64,000 bases of DNA, taken from NCBI GenBank assembly GCA_025055455.1, contig JANWXD010000004.1, positions 116,726-180,725 on the forward strand, in the 5' to 3' direction. The notes under the pieces were generated by a model, which saw nothing but the letters and a program-made list of their open reading frames with translations, searched no databases and had not been told where the DNA came from. A program made the position numbers and the translations under genes. Every line of letters begins with the position of its first letter. Within the stretch, counting starts at the first letter, position 1. Of the stretch, positions 17,592-26,917 are shown in pieces. The stretch comes from Bryobacteraceae bacterium (lineage in GTDB: Bacteria; Acidobacteriota; Terriglobia; Bryobacterales; Bryobacteraceae).

Positions 17592-18729
17592 GAGAGATCT
17601 CGACCAGCTTGGGCCAGCGCCCCTCGGCATCCGGCTTGCGCTCCACCCCCGGCACGGGCTGCACCGTGGTGCGGGCTGGCGGCGCATCTTTGAAGTACAG
17701 CGCGTAGATGCGGTTCATGCGGGCGAATTCATTGATGTCGTCCAGGTAGACGTTGGCTTTGACGACGTGGGAGAAATCCATGCCCGCCTCCTCGAGCCCG
17801 TCGAGCAGGTTGCGCATCACTTGCCGGAGTTGCAGCTCGACGTCGGGGGCGAAAATGCCTCCGTTCGGACCGGGAATGAACCCGGACTTGGCCGAGCAGT
17901 AAAGGGTGTCTGCCGCCCACACGCAGGGGCTGGCGGTGGGGCTGGGGGGCATATTCTTGGGCCGGACCGCACGACGCTGCGCCAGGTCGCGGATCGCAAT
18001 GCCCGTGAAGCTCACCGAGGCGTTGCGCGGCAGCGCGGCGACCCGGATCGTGGCCCGTGCGGGCGTGTTGCCGAATTCAAAGCGCGGCGCGTAGCGGCGG
18101 TTCATTTCCTCGCTGGACACGCCGGGCGCCAGGTAGGGATTGACAAAGACCAAATGCTTGAAATCCAGGCCGGCCCGCGCCAGCGCTTTTCCAAGGGAAT
18201 TTAAGGCGTCGTCCACCGCAGCCGGTCCCTCACCCAAGTGCTCTCCGAAGAAGACACGTCCGCGCGCTTCGACCACTCCCTCAGCGATCCACTTCTTCTG
18301 GGAGAGCTCCTGGACCGCCACGGCGTCGATCTCGATGGGGGTGTCGGTGGGCATTCGGGTGACGCCCACGACCGCGCGTGCGGGCGGCTCCGATGGGAAA
18401 TATTCGCGCCACACGCGGTCCAATACCGGCAGGTTGCCAAGATCGCTCAAGTAGACGTGACTGTAAACCACGTGGCGCATGCTGAGGCCGGCCGCCTCCA
18501 CTACCGACTTGACGTTGTCCAGACATTGGCGGGCCTGAGCTTCCGCGGTGTCGGGCAGGCGTCCGGCACTGTCGCGCGCGCCTTGGCCGGCAACGTAGAG
18601 AAAACCTCCCGCCTGGATGCCGGGACTGTACGGGCCGACGGGCTTCGCCCCCGCCGGCAAGACGGCGCGTTTTTCGGCCGCCAGCGCGGCAGCGGACAAC
18701 CACAGACTCAACACGCCACGCAAAATCAT
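17575..18729 (-). CDS. Secreted triple-domain RidA/YjgF protein
   Basis: A 384-residue protein with a signal peptide (MILRGVLSLWLSAAALA) and three consecutive RidA-type domains, about residues 22-142, 145-250 and 262-384. RidA proteins hydrolyse reactive enamine/imine intermediates. The catalytic Arg of RidA sits in the R-x-P segment of the last strands: domain 1 keeps it (GVTRMPTD), domain 2 has Ala there (VAALPRN), and domain 3 has a divergent PVPGVERKPD stretch. So one domain is probably active and two structural, making a trimer-like unit in one chain. The normal protein is about 130 residues and cytoplasmic; a tripled exported form is unusual. Confidence 0.82.
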   Translation of the reverse strand: MILRGVLSLWLSAAALAAEKRAVLPAGAKPVGPYSPGIQAGGFLYVAGQGARDSAGRLPDTAEAQARQCLDNVKSVVEAAGLSMRHVVYSHVYLSDLGNLPVLDRVWREYFPSEPPARAVVGVTRMPTDTPIEIDAVAVQELSQKKWIAEGVVEARGRVFFGEHLGEGPAAVDDALNSLGKALARAGLDFKHLVFVNPYLAPGVSSEEMNRRYAPRFEFGNTPARATIRVAALPRNASVSFTGIAIRDLAQRRAVRPKNMPPSPTASPCVWAADTLYCSAKSGFIPGPNGGIFAPDVELQLRQVMRNLLDGLEEAGMDFSHVVKANVYLDDINEFARMNRIYALYFKDAPPARTTVQPVPGVERKPDAEGRWPKLVEISLIAVK

Positions 18730-18759
18730 TGGCGCCCTTTTCCCTCCGAAGCTCGCATT

Positions 18760-20181
18760 CTATCGGAGCTCGCCCACACGGTGCAGTTTGAGCAGGTTGG
18801 TGGTACCCGCGCGGCCGATGGGCTGGCCGGCGACGAAGACCACGCCGTCGCCGGGGCGCACCAACCGGCGTTCGATCAGCACGCGGTCCATGAGCGCCAA
18901 CATGTCATCGGTCGAGGGAACATCCGGCGCCAGGATGGGCCGAACGCCGTAGACTGGGGACAGGCGTCGCGCCACCGCGTCACTCGGCGTAAAGGCGTAG
19001 ATCGGGACGCGCGGGCGGTAGCGGGCAATGAGCCGGGCGCTGAAACCGGTGGCCGTAAAGACCACGATGGCGGACAGGCCGGCGTTGTGCGCCGCCTGAT
19101 GCGCCGCGTCCGCCACGATCTCGGCGTAGGATGGATTGGGCCCGTGCGGCGGCTCCTGAAGCCCGCGGGTGCGGACGGTGGAGTCGGCCTCGGCGGCGAT
19201 CCGGGCCATCATCCGCACCGCTTCCACGGGATACTTTCCCACGGAGGTTTCCTCCGACAGCATCACGGCGTCCGTGCCGTCGTAGATGGCGTTGGCGACG
19301 TCGCTGACCTCGGCGCGCGTGGGCCATGGAGTGTCGACCATGGACTCGAGCATCTGCGTTGCGGTGATCACGTAGCGGCCGCGGGTGCGCGCCCGCTCGA
19401 TGATCGCCTTTTGGATGAACGGGACCTTTTCGAGCTCCAGCTCGACGCCCAAGTCGCCTCGCGCCACCATGACGCCGTTGGCTTCCGCCAGGATGGCGTC
19501 CAGGTTGTGCCAGGCCTCCGGTTTTTCGATCTTCGCCACAATGGGCACATCCAGCCCGCGGCGCGCCAGTTCATCCCGCAGAGAGCGGACGTCCTCGGGC
19601 CGGCGGACGAAAGAGAGAGCGACTATGTCCACACCTGGCTCCTGCGCCAGTTCCAGGTCGGCAAGGTCCTTTTCGGTGAGCGACGGCACACTCAGGGGAA
19701 CGCCCGGTAGATTGATACCTTTCCGGTCGCCGATCGGGCCGCCGCTGACCACTTCGGTGTGCACGGCTGTCGCGTCCGTGGCGAGCACGCGGAGTTCGAC
19801 CGCGCCGTCGGCAAGCAGGATGCGGTCGCCGGGCCGCACGTCCCACGGCAAGGCGGTGTAACTGGTGGAGGCGCGCTCGCTGGTTCCGAGCACGGGCTCG
19901 GTGGTAATCGTGAAGCGCGCGCCGGTCTGGAGCACGCAGCCACCCCCGGCAAAATCCCCCAGACGAATCTTCGGGCCCTGCAAGTCCAGCAGCAACCCGG
20001 CATGCACGCCCAGCTCGGCGCTGGCCTGGCGGACGGCAGCGGCAAGCCGCCGGTGATCCTCCCGAGTGCCGTGGGAAGCGTTCAGGCGGAAGACGTCGGC
20101 CCCAGCCTCCATCAAGCGACGGATCTGCTCCGGCGTATCACTTGCCGGTCCGAGCGTCGCAACGATCTTCGTATTCCGCAT
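18760..20181 (-). CDS. pyk: Pyruvate kinase
   Basis: A 473-residue pyruvate kinase, which turns phosphoenolpyruvate and ADP into pyruvate and ATP in glycolysis. The full domain order is present: N-terminal barrel start TKIVATLGPASDT, the B domain, the catalytic IVAKIEKPEAW with its Lys, MVARGDLGVELELEKVP, and the TQMLESM helix, then the C-terminal allosteric domain. Length matches the family. The start ATG is 26 nt from the divergent uppP start, so the two share a very short promoter region. Highly confident. Confidence 0.97.
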   Translation of the reverse strand: MRNTKIVATLGPASDTPEQIRRLMEAGADVFRLNASHGTREDHRRLAAAVRQASAELGVHAGLLLDLQGPKIRLGDFAGGGCVLQTGARFTITTEPVLGTSERASTSYTALPWDVRPGDRILLADGAVELRVLATDATAVHTEVVSGGPIGDRKGINLPGVPLSVPSLTEKDLADLELAQEPGVDIVALSFVRRPEDVRSLRDELARRGLDVPIVAKIEKPEAWHNLDAILAEANGVMVARGDLGVELELEKVPFIQKAIIERARTRGRYVITATQMLESMVDTPWPTRAEVSDVANAIYDGTDAVMLSEETSVGKYPVEAVRMMARIAAEADSTVRTRGLQEPPHGPNPSYAEIVADAAHQAAHNAGLSAIVVFTATGFSARLIARYRPRVPIYAFTPSDAVARRLSPVYGVRPILAPDVPSTDDMLALMDRVLIERRLVRPGDGVVFVAGQPIGRAGTTNLLKLHRVGELR

Positions 20182-20207
20182 TCTGCTAGGATGGCTGACT
20201 TGTCATT

Positions 20208-21041
20208 ATGCCCCTCTATCAGGCGGCGGTTCTGGCCTTGGTGCAGGGCATCACGGAGTTTCTGCCGATCAGCAGCTCGGCCCACCTGGCGCTGGCGCCG
20301 TGGCTGCTGGGCTGGCCGGACCAGACGCTCGTGTTCGACATCGCCCTGCACTTTGGAACGCTGGCGGCGGTGCTGCTGTATTTCTGGCGCGATTGGGTCC
20401 AGATCGTCGGCTACGGTTTCGGGCGGCGCGGCAACAGCGATCCGGAACTGGCGCGCAATCCTCGATTGTTGTGGCTGATTCTGGCGGCCACGGCCCCGGT
20501 CGGCGCGGTGGGCCTGCTGGTCAAGGACCTGGCGGAAAACGCTTGGCGGCACAACCGCGTGCTCATCGGCTTCATGCTCGTCGCCGTCGGCCTTCTGATG
20601 TTGATGGCGGAGCGGCTGGGCCGGCGGCGCAAGGGCCTCGCGGACATCGGCTGGGCCGACGCCATGATCATCGGCACGGCGCAAGCGCTGGCCTTGGTGC
20701 CCGGCACCTCGCGCAGCGGGATCACGATCTCCGCGGGGCTCCTGCTGGGCCTCGAGCGTTCGGCAGCGGCGCGCTTCTCCTTTTTGCTGTCCACGCCCGC
20801 CGTGGCCGCCGCTGCGGCGAGCGCGGCCTGGGACTTGTATCGCATGGGCGGGATCCCGCCGCAGATGCAGTTGGCCTTCGCTCTGGGCGTGGGCCTCAGC
20901 GCGGTGACCGGCTGCCTGGTGATCGGCTTCCTATTGCGTTATCTGCGGGAGCACACCTTGAAGCTCTTTGTGTACTATCGGCTCGCCTTTGGTATGATGG
21001 TGATCGCTCTGGCGTTTCTGCTCCGCGGTCACGCGGGATGA
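20208..21041 (+). CDS. uppP: Undecaprenyl-diphosphatase
   Basis: A 277-residue membrane phosphatase that converts undecaprenyl diphosphate to the monophosphate, recycling the carrier for peptidoglycan and surface glycans; it also gives bacitracin resistance. Both signature regions are visible: GITEFLPISSSAHL near residue 15 and PGTSRSGITIS near residue 165. Seven or eight hydrophobic segments follow the family pattern. Its stop overlaps the ftsK start as ATGA, so the two are translated together. Given the glycan operon earlier in the window, a carrier-recycling role fits. Confidence 0.96.
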   Translation: MPLYQAAVLALVQGITEFLPISSSAHLALAPWLLGWPDQTLVFDIALHFGTLAAVLLYFWRDWVQIVGYGFGRRGNSDPELARNPRLLWLILAATAPVGAVGLLVKDLAENAWRHNRVLIGFMLVAVGLLMLMAERLGRRRKGLADIGWADAMIIGTAQALALVPGTSRSGITISAGLLLGLERSAAARFSFLLSTPAVAAAAASAAWDLYRMGGIPPQMQLAFALGVGLSAVTGCLVIGFLLRYLREHTLKLFVYYRLAFGMMVIALAFLLRGHAG

Positions 21042-23344
21042 GCGATTCTTCGTCGACGCAGCGCTCCCGCCTGCAGGAGGCGGCAGGCGTTGTCTACCTG
21101 GCCGTTGGCATTCTCTTCTGGCTGAGTTTGGTCTCGTTTCACCCTGGGGATCCATCGTGGAACACCGCCACGGGGGAGCCCCCGAAGAATCTGATCGGAC
21201 GGTTCGGGTCGCATGCGGCGGACCTGTCGCTACAGACGTTCGGGCTGGGAGCGTTTCTGTTTCCGATTCTGCTGTTCGTCGTGGCCTGGAAGTGGCTGCG
21301 ATCGGAACACCTGGGCGAGCCGCTGGTTCGGCTCCTCGGTGCCGGCCTGTCCTTAATGAGCCTCTGTGCCGGACTCGGGCTCGTGCCCGGGTGGCGCTGC
21401 TTCTCGGATTCCGTGCCGGCTGGCGGCGTGGTCGGTTTGTTGGTCGCCGAGCAGCTGCGGGCCGCCTTGAACCTGGTAGGCGCGGCCATCGTGACGGCGA
21501 CGGCCGGGATCCTTTCGATCTACTTGCTTTCCAGCTTCAGCCTGGCCAAGGCGGCGGCGTGGCTGGGCAGTCCGCTCCACGTGTTTGCCCCTGTGTTGGA
21601 ACGCTGGAAGACGTGGCGCGCCGCGCGGCACCGGGCGCGCGACGTCCGAGGGGAAGCGGCGCCACTGCGCCGCGTCCGTCAGGCGCCGGCAGGGGCGCCG
21701 CCCGCCGCCGAAGGCGAAACCCGGCCCTCAGCCCCGGAGCCCGCCCCGCAAGAGATTCCAATCCGCACCCTCGAGGATCTGGGGCCAGAAGCGCGCCGGC
21801 CGCACCCGGAGCCGCCGCCGGAAACCGAGCCGCCCGAGATCGTGTCCCGAACGGCGGTGCGGCGGCGGTCGTTTCAGCTGCCTTCCACAGAACTGCTGAA
21901 CGAGACTCCCGGCCGCAGCCCCTTTGACGAGCAGGAGCTCAAGGAGACAGCGGCGCGGATCAAGGCCAAGTTCGAAGAGTTCAACGTCTTCGGCAACGTG
22001 GTGCAGATCAACCCGGGTCCGGTGGTCACCACCTTCGAGTTCAAGCCCGAGGCGGGCATCAAGTACAGCCGCATCACGACGCTGACCGAGGACCTGTGTT
22101 TGGGGCTGCAGGCCGAGTCCATCCTGATCGAACGCATTCCGGGCAAGCCCACCGTGGGCATCGAAGTGCCGAACACGCGCCGGGAGGTGATCGGTCTGCG
22201 GCAGATTCTCGAATCCGAGGAGTTCCAAAACGCTCCGTCGCGGTTGACGATTCCGCTCGGCAAAGACATCAACGGGCGGATCAAAGTCGCGGCCTTGGAA
22301 ACGATGCCGCACCTTCTGATTGCCGGCTCCACGGGCTCGGGCAAGAGCGTCATGCTCAACTCCATCATCATGGCGATCCTGTTCAAGTCCACGCCCGAGG
22401 ACGTGCGCATGATCCTGGTGGATCCCAAGCGCCTGGAACTGGGCTTGTACGAGGGCATTCCACATCTGCTCACGCCCGTGATCACGGATCCGAAGAAAGC
22501 GACCAATGCGCTGCGGAACGCGGTGCTGGAGATGGACCGGCGGCTGCGCCTTCTGGCTTCGCAAGGGGTACGAAACATCGAACAGTTCAACCGCAAGGTG
22601 CGTCAGCTCCAGGCCGAGCCGGCGAGTGTGCCGACGGCCGGCGATCTGTCGCCGGAGGAGCTCGAACCGCTGCCTTATATCGTGATCCTCATCGACGAGC
22701 TGGCGGATTTGATGATGATCGAGCGGGGCAACGTGGAGGAATCGGTCACGCGTCTGGCGCAGATGGCCCGGGCTGTGGGCATGCACTTGGTGGTGGCCAC
22801 TCAGCGGCCGAGCGTGGACGTGATCACGGGCTTGATCAAGGCCAACTTTCCGGCGCGCATTAGCTTCCGTGTGGCGACGCGGGTGGACTCGCGCACGATT
22901 CTCGACGTCATGGGCGCCGAGCATTTGCTGGGCAAAGGGGACATGCTGTTTCTGCCGCCCGGTTCCTCGCGCTTGGTGCGGGTCCATGGAGCGCTGGTGA
23001 CCGAGCGGGAGATCAACCGCGTGGTGGAGTTCTGGCGCCAGCAGGCGCAGCCGGAATACGACTCGACCTTCCTGGTGGCCCCGCCGTCGGAGGAGCCGGA
23101 GGAGGGCGAAGCGGGGGACGCGGAGCGGGATCCGCTGTACGAAGAGGCGGTGCGCATCGTCGTGGAGATGGGTAAAGCGTCCACCTCGATCCTCCAGCGG
23201 CGGCTGCGGCTCGGCTACGGACGCGCCGCCCGGATCCTGGACATGATGCAGCGGGAAGGCATCATCGGTCCGCCCGACGGCAGCAAGCCCCGGGAGGTGC
23301 TTCGCATTCCGGACTGGCTGGACCGGCGCGGCTCATCGGGCTAA
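21038..23344 (+). CDS. ftsK: DNA translocase FtsK
   Basis: A 768-residue FtsK, the septum-bound motor that moves DNA toward dif during chromosome segregation. The N-terminus has four hydrophobic spans (about residues 15-170), followed by a short proline/arginine-rich linker to about 285, then the alpha-beta motor with Walker A GSTGSGKS at residues 430-437 and Walker B YIVILIDELADLM, and a C-terminal winged-helix gamma domain (STSILQRRLRLGYGRAARILD). I take the ATG at 21038, overlapping uppP; the frame is open further upstream only inside uppP. Its TAA shares bases with the stop of the convergent next gene. Confidence 0.95.
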   Translation: MSDSSSTQRSRLQEAAGVVYLAVGILFWLSLVSFHPGDPSWNTATGEPPKNLIGRFGSHAADLSLQTFGLGAFLFPILLFVVAWKWLRSEHLGEPLVRLLGAGLSLMSLCAGLGLVPGWRCFSDSVPAGGVVGLLVAEQLRAALNLVGAAIVTATAGILSIYLLSSFSLAKAAAWLGSPLHVFAPVLERWKTWRAARHRARDVRGEAAPLRRVRQAPAGAPPAAEGETRPSAPEPAPQEIPIRTLEDLGPEARRPHPEPPPETEPPEIVSRTAVRRRSFQLPSTELLNETPGRSPFDEQELKETAARIKAKFEEFNVFGNVVQINPGPVVTTFEFKPEAGIKYSRITTLTEDLCLGLQAESILIERIPGKPTVGIEVPNTRREVIGLRQILESEEFQNAPSRLTIPLGKDINGRIKVAALETMPHLLIAGSTGSGKSVMLNSIIMAILFKSTPEDVRMILVDPKRLELGLYEGIPHLLTPVITDPKKATNALRNAVLEMDRRLRLLASQGVRNIEQFNRKVRQLQAEPASVPTAGDLSPEELEPLPYIVILIDELADLMMIERGNVEESVTRLAQMARAVGMHLVVATQRPSVDVITGLIKANFPARISFRVATRVDSRTILDVMGAEHLLGKGDMLFLPPGSSRLVRVHGALVTEREINRVVEFWRQQAQPEYDSTFLVAPPSEEPEEGEAGDAERDPLYEEAVRIVVEMGKASTSILQRRLRLGYGRAARILDMMQREGIIGPPDGSKPREVLRIPDWLDRRGSSG

Positions 23345-24129
23345 GCACCGGTGCGCGTCAGGCGCCGCCAGAAACGCAGCCGATCGCTCCAGGATCGTGG
23401 CGCCGACTCGGGGATGCCGAGCGCGGCCAGCAGCGGGCGGGCTTCGCCGGCGCTCAGCGGTTTTCGCCGTTGGGCCAGCCGCGAGACTTCGCGCACGCGG
23501 CAAAACAGATCGACGCAGCGCCAGCAGTGGGTTGCATGGCGCTCCAGATCGTCGCGCCGATACCAGGTGATGCGTCCGTCGAGCCAGTCGAAAAAGTCCT
23601 TCGCTTCGCAACAGCCGTCGGCGGGCAGAGCGGCGACCGAAGATCGCAGGCAGTCCCGGTCGACGACGCCGCCGTGTTGGGCGAGAGCCTCGGCGGCTTT
23701 CCGACGAATGCGCTCGACGCCGTCGGGATGCATACGCATCATGGCGGCGCTGTCGTCCTTGCCGTAACCCATCACTTCGAACCACACCACTTGCTTTTCG
23801 GTCAGTGTCAGCGGCGCCAACGCGTGGCTAAACGCGTCCCAAACCCGCGGATCGCTGGCGTCGTGCGGCTCGAGCCAGGCCAGCAGCTGCTGGCGCAGCG
23901 ACAACAAAAAGTCGCGCTCGGAACGGGGCCCGCAAGCGGCGAAAAAAGCGGCGTCGAAGCGCCGCAGCATTTCGGGGGCCTTCGCCGGCCATTCGGCGGC
24001 CGCCTCCGGACGATAGTGCTCCAGCAGGGTCCGGAGGATTGGCGCGTACTCGGTCACAAAGAATCTCCAGCCTTCGGGCCGGTTGGCGGCGCAGTCGCGA
24101 ATCATGTCGTAGCAGGTATACAGCGGCAT
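23341..24129 (-). CDS. Sigma-like protein with C-terminal zinc-finger motif
   Basis: A 262-residue protein without a close family I can name. The middle (about 125-170) has LTLTEKQVVWFEVMGYGKDDSAAMMRMHPDGVERIRRKAAEAL in pattern, similar to the sigma-70 region 4 helix-turn-helix. The C-terminal part has H-A-T-H-C-W-R-C, an HxxxCxxC motif as in zinc-binding anti-sigma domains. A protein joining a sigma-like and an anti-sigma-like part would be a self-contained regulator, but this is inference. I start at MPLYTC (24129), with AGGAA upstream; a start 15 codons earlier is possible. Its stop codon overlaps that of ftsK (convergent). Confidence 0.6.
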   Translation of the reverse strand: MPLYTCYDMIRDCAANRPEGWRFFVTEYAPILRTLLEHYRPEAAAEWPAKAPEMLRRFDAAFFAACGPRSERDFLLSLRQQLLAWLEPHDASDPRVWDAFSHALAPLTLTEKQVVWFEVMGYGKDDSAAMMRMHPDGVERIRRKAAEALAQHGGVVDRDCLRSSVAALPADGCCEAKDFFDWLDGRITWYRRDDLERHATHCWRCVDLFCRVREVSRLAQRRKPLSAGEARPLLAALGIPESAPRSWSDRLRFWRRLTRTGA

Positions 24130-24198
24130 GAGGGATTCCTGTCGGTCGATCGCGCTGCTCGGTGCAGCCGACATCGCGGGCGGGCGCCCGCTCGAGCG

Positions 24199-25734
24199 TT
24201 ATAACTCGAATTGTATCCCCTGAGCCAGGGGCAAGTCGCTCGACCAATTGATGGTCACGGTCTGGCGGCGCATGTACTGTTTCCAGGCGTCGCTGCCCGC
24301 CTCACGTCCGCCGCCCGTTTCTTTTTCCCCGCCGAAGGCCCCGCCGATTTCGGCGCCGCTGGTGCCGACATTGACGTTGGCGATGCCGCAGTCGCTGCCG
24401 GCCGCGCTCAGGAAGGTTTCCGCCGCGACGAGGTTGTTGGTGAAGATGGCCGACGACAGCCCCTGGGGCACGTCGTTGTGCCAGCGGATAGCTTCCTCGA
24501 GGGTTTCGAACTCCAGTAGGTAAAGTACGGGCGCGAACAGCTCCTCGCGTAGGATGGGCATGCTGGGGTGAGCGCGCACGATGGTGGGTTCCACAAAGCA
24601 GCCGCCGGGGCGCTCGAGCGCGCGGCCCCCGTAGAGGATTTCGCCGCCCTGCTGGCGGATGCGTTCCAGGCCCGCCATCATCTCCTCGACGGCGCGGCGG
24701 TTGATGAGCGGCCCCATGAGCGTGGTTTCATCCATGGGATCGCCGATGCGCACCTGCCGGTAGGCAGCGACGAGACGTCGCGTCATCTCGCCGGCGATGC
24801 CTTTTTGCAGGAACAGACGCCGGATGGTGGTGCAGCGTTGCCCCGCCGTGCCCACCGCCCCGAACAAAATGGCGCGCAGGGCCAAGTCGAGATTGGCATC
24901 ATCCATGACAATGACCCCGTTGTTGCCGCCGAGCTCGAGGATGGTGCGGCCGAGCCGTTTGCCGACCACCTCGGCGACGCGGTAACCCATCTGGCAGGAG
25001 CCGGTGGCGCTGATCAGCGGGATGCGGCGGTCGGCCAAAAGCCGTTCGCCCACCACCGCGCCGGGGCCAATGACCAGATTGAACACCCCCTGCCAGCCGT
25101 GGCGGGCGAGCACGCGGTTGCAGATTTTCTGGACTGCGATGGCGGTCAGCGGGGTTTCCGACGAGGGCTTCCACACCACGCAGTCGCCGCAGACGGCGGC
25201 GATGAATGCATTCCAAGACCAGACCGCCACCGGGAAGTTGAAGGCCGTGATGACGCCCACCACACCGAGAGGGTGCCACTGCTCGTACATGCGATGGCGC
25301 GGCCTTTCGCTCGCCATGGTCAAGCCGTAGAGCTGCCGCGACAGACCCACGGCGAAGTCGGCAATGTCGATCATTTCCTGGACCTCGCCCCGGCCTTCGG
25401 CGAGGATCTTCCCCGTTTCCAGCGTGACCAAGGCTGCCAAGTCGTCCTTGAGGCGCCGAAGTTCGTCGGCGATTTCGCGTACGATCAGGCCTCGTTTGGG
25501 GGCGGGCAGCATACGCCACTCGCGGAAGGTCTCGGTAGCGCGCCGCACGACTTCGTCGTAGTCCTCCGGCCCGGCCATGAGAACACGGCCCAGCTCGCTG
25601 CCGTCGGCGGGGTTGTACGAAACGAGTTCGCCGCCCGTGGGGTGCGCAATCCATGGCCCCCAGCCGGCGCCGGAGTTCACAGGCTCGATTTCCAGGCGCT
25701 CGAGCACTTCCGCAACCACTTCCCTGACCGGCAT
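24199..25734 (-). CDS. ALDH7-type aldehyde dehydrogenase (aminoadipate-semialdehyde dehydrogenase-like)
   Basis: A 511-residue aldehyde dehydrogenase of the ALDH7/antiquitin group, which oxidises alpha-aminoadipic semialdehyde and related aldehydes with NAD+. The catalytic Cys is in TAGQRCTT, the general-base Glu in LELGGNN, and the family-specific C-terminus GSDAWKQYMRRQT.TINWS.DLPLAQGI is present, which separates ALDH7 from other ALDHs. GGAGGTGGCTC stands before the ATG. It is transcribed alone, convergent with no neighbour. In bacteria this enzyme usually acts in lysine catabolism or osmolyte metabolism; the window has lysine biosynthesis but no catabolic partner. Confidence 0.93.
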   Translation of the reverse strand: MPVREVVAEVLERLEIEPVNSGAGWGPWIAHPTGGELVSYNPADGSELGRVLMAGPEDYDEVVRRATETFREWRMLPAPKRGLIVREIADELRRLKDDLAALVTLETGKILAEGRGEVQEMIDIADFAVGLSRQLYGLTMASERPRHRMYEQWHPLGVVGVITAFNFPVAVWSWNAFIAAVCGDCVVWKPSSETPLTAIAVQKICNRVLARHGWQGVFNLVIGPGAVVGERLLADRRIPLISATGSCQMGYRVAEVVGKRLGRTILELGGNNGVIVMDDANLDLALRAILFGAVGTAGQRCTTIRRLFLQKGIAGEMTRRLVAAYRQVRIGDPMDETTLMGPLINRRAVEEMMAGLERIRQQGGEILYGGRALERPGGCFVEPTIVRAHPSMPILREELFAPVLYLLEFETLEEAIRWHNDVPQGLSSAIFTNNLVAAETFLSAAGSDCGIANVNVGTSGAEIGGAFGGEKETGGGREAGSDAWKQYMRRQTVTINWSSDLPLAQGIQFEL

Positions 25735-25898
25735 GAGCCACCTCCTCAGAGGCCCATTGTAGGCGGACCGCCGTGGAGGCGCCGGGGTAGAGGGCGCTGC
25801 GCAGCGGGCCTCGCAAAGAGACTACTCAGCCGGGCAAAACCTGTCTGCAGTTGCGGCCGAGCCGAAAGGTACGGCAATCATAAAGTTCGAGGCGTCCC

Positions 25899-26846
25899 GT
25901 GACGGCAACGCGGTTTGAAAAGTTCGCCTGGTTTTTCGTGGCCTATCTCATCGCCGTGATCTTGTTCGGCGCTTGGGTGCGCATCAGCTTCTCGGGCGAT
26001 GGCTGCGGAAGTCATTGGCCCACCTGCCAGGGGGAAATCCTACCGCCATCTCCCTCGGCCAAAACGCTGACTGAGTTCCTGCACCGCGCCAGCAGCGGCC
26101 TCTGTGGCGTGCTGGGGCTCGTGCTCGTCTGGGGGGCGCGGAAAGTGGGAAGAGGCGCCTTCCGGGCGTCCCTGGCGACTCTGTTTTTCCTCGTCATCGA
26201 GGCTTTCATCGGAGCGCTCTTAGTCAAGAAAGGTTGGGTCGGAACGGACGCCAGCGTCGGGCGCGCCATCACGATCTCGCTCCATCTGGCCAATACGCTG
26301 CTGTTGACCGCGAGCGCGGCCACCACAGCGTGGTTGGCGTCGCCGGCGCCGCGACCCGGAGGGCGGCAGCCACGGACGGGACTCGCCGCCGCGGCTCTGG
26401 CCGGCATGCTGCTGACGAGCATGAGCGGCGCAGTCACCGCCCTCGGCGACACTCTGTTTCCCGTTTCGCCTGCGGCGGACGGAGCGCTGTGGGCGCGCCT
26501 GCGGGACGGCTTGTCTCCGGCGCAGCATTTTCTGGTACGGTTGCGGATCCTCCACCCCGCCGTGGCCCTGCTGACCGCGGCCGCCGTCGCGTGCTTGTTC
26601 GTCGCCTACCGCAGGGCGCCGCGCGCGGACCGATTGACCCGACTGGCTGACTTCGGGCTCGGGCTGGTTGTGGCGCAGACGGCGGTAGGATTTCTGGACG
26701 TGATGCTGGGGGCGCCGCCGTGGCTGCAGCTGCTGCACCTGCTGGCGGCGCAAGCGCTATGGATCACGCTATGGCTCGCTGTTGTTGAGGCCTGGCAGAG
26801 CCGCGAGCCCACGATCTCTGGCCTGGCGGCGGTCGCAACCGGCTAG
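25899..26846 (+). CDS. ctaA: Heme A synthase (COX15/CtaA family)
   Basis: A 315-residue membrane protein of the heme A synthase family, which oxidises the heme O methyl group to formyl for aa3-type oxidases. Eight hydrophobic spans are visible. Heme-ligand histidines are in EFLHRASSG (H62), SLHLANT, RILHPAVAL and LLHLLAAQ, arranged as two pairs. An extracellular CxxxxxxC pair (C36 and C43 in GDGCGSHWPTCQG) matches the disulfide of Bacillus-type CtaA. The start is GTG. No cytochrome oxidase genes are adjacent in this window, so it is an isolated copy. Confidence is high for the family. Confidence 0.9.
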   Translation: MTATRFEKFAWFFVAYLIAVILFGAWVRISFSGDGCGSHWPTCQGEILPPSPSAKTLTEFLHRASSGLCGVLGLVLVWGARKVGRGAFRASLATLFFLVIEAFIGALLVKKGWVGTDASVGRAITISLHLANTLLLTASAATTAWLASPAPRPGGRQPRTGLAAAALAGMLLTSMSGAVTALGDTLFPVSPAADGALWARLRDGLSPAQHFLVRLRILHPAVALLTAAAVACLFVAYRRAPRADRLTRLADFGLGLVVAQTAVGFLDVMLGAPPWLQLLHLLAAQALWITLWLAVVEAWQSREPTISGLAAVATG

Positions 26847-26903
26847 ACCACATGCAGACCCTCTCTTGATCCGACGAATCCTTTTCCCCGAGACGAATTT
26901 CTC

Positions 26904-26909
26904 TACACT
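26904..26909 (+). promoter_or_regulatory. -10 element of miaA
   Basis: TACACT ends 8 nt before the GTG start of miaA, so initiation would begin at or next to the start codon. A good -35 at 17 nt is not visible (CTTTTC). Confidence 0.35.
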
Positions 26910-26917
26910 GAAGACCG

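Noticed and set aside
20066..23344. 1092-codon frame read as a longer FtsK
   Set aside because: The first 324 codons lie inside uppP in another frame; the ATG at 21038 gives a normal FtsK N-terminus.
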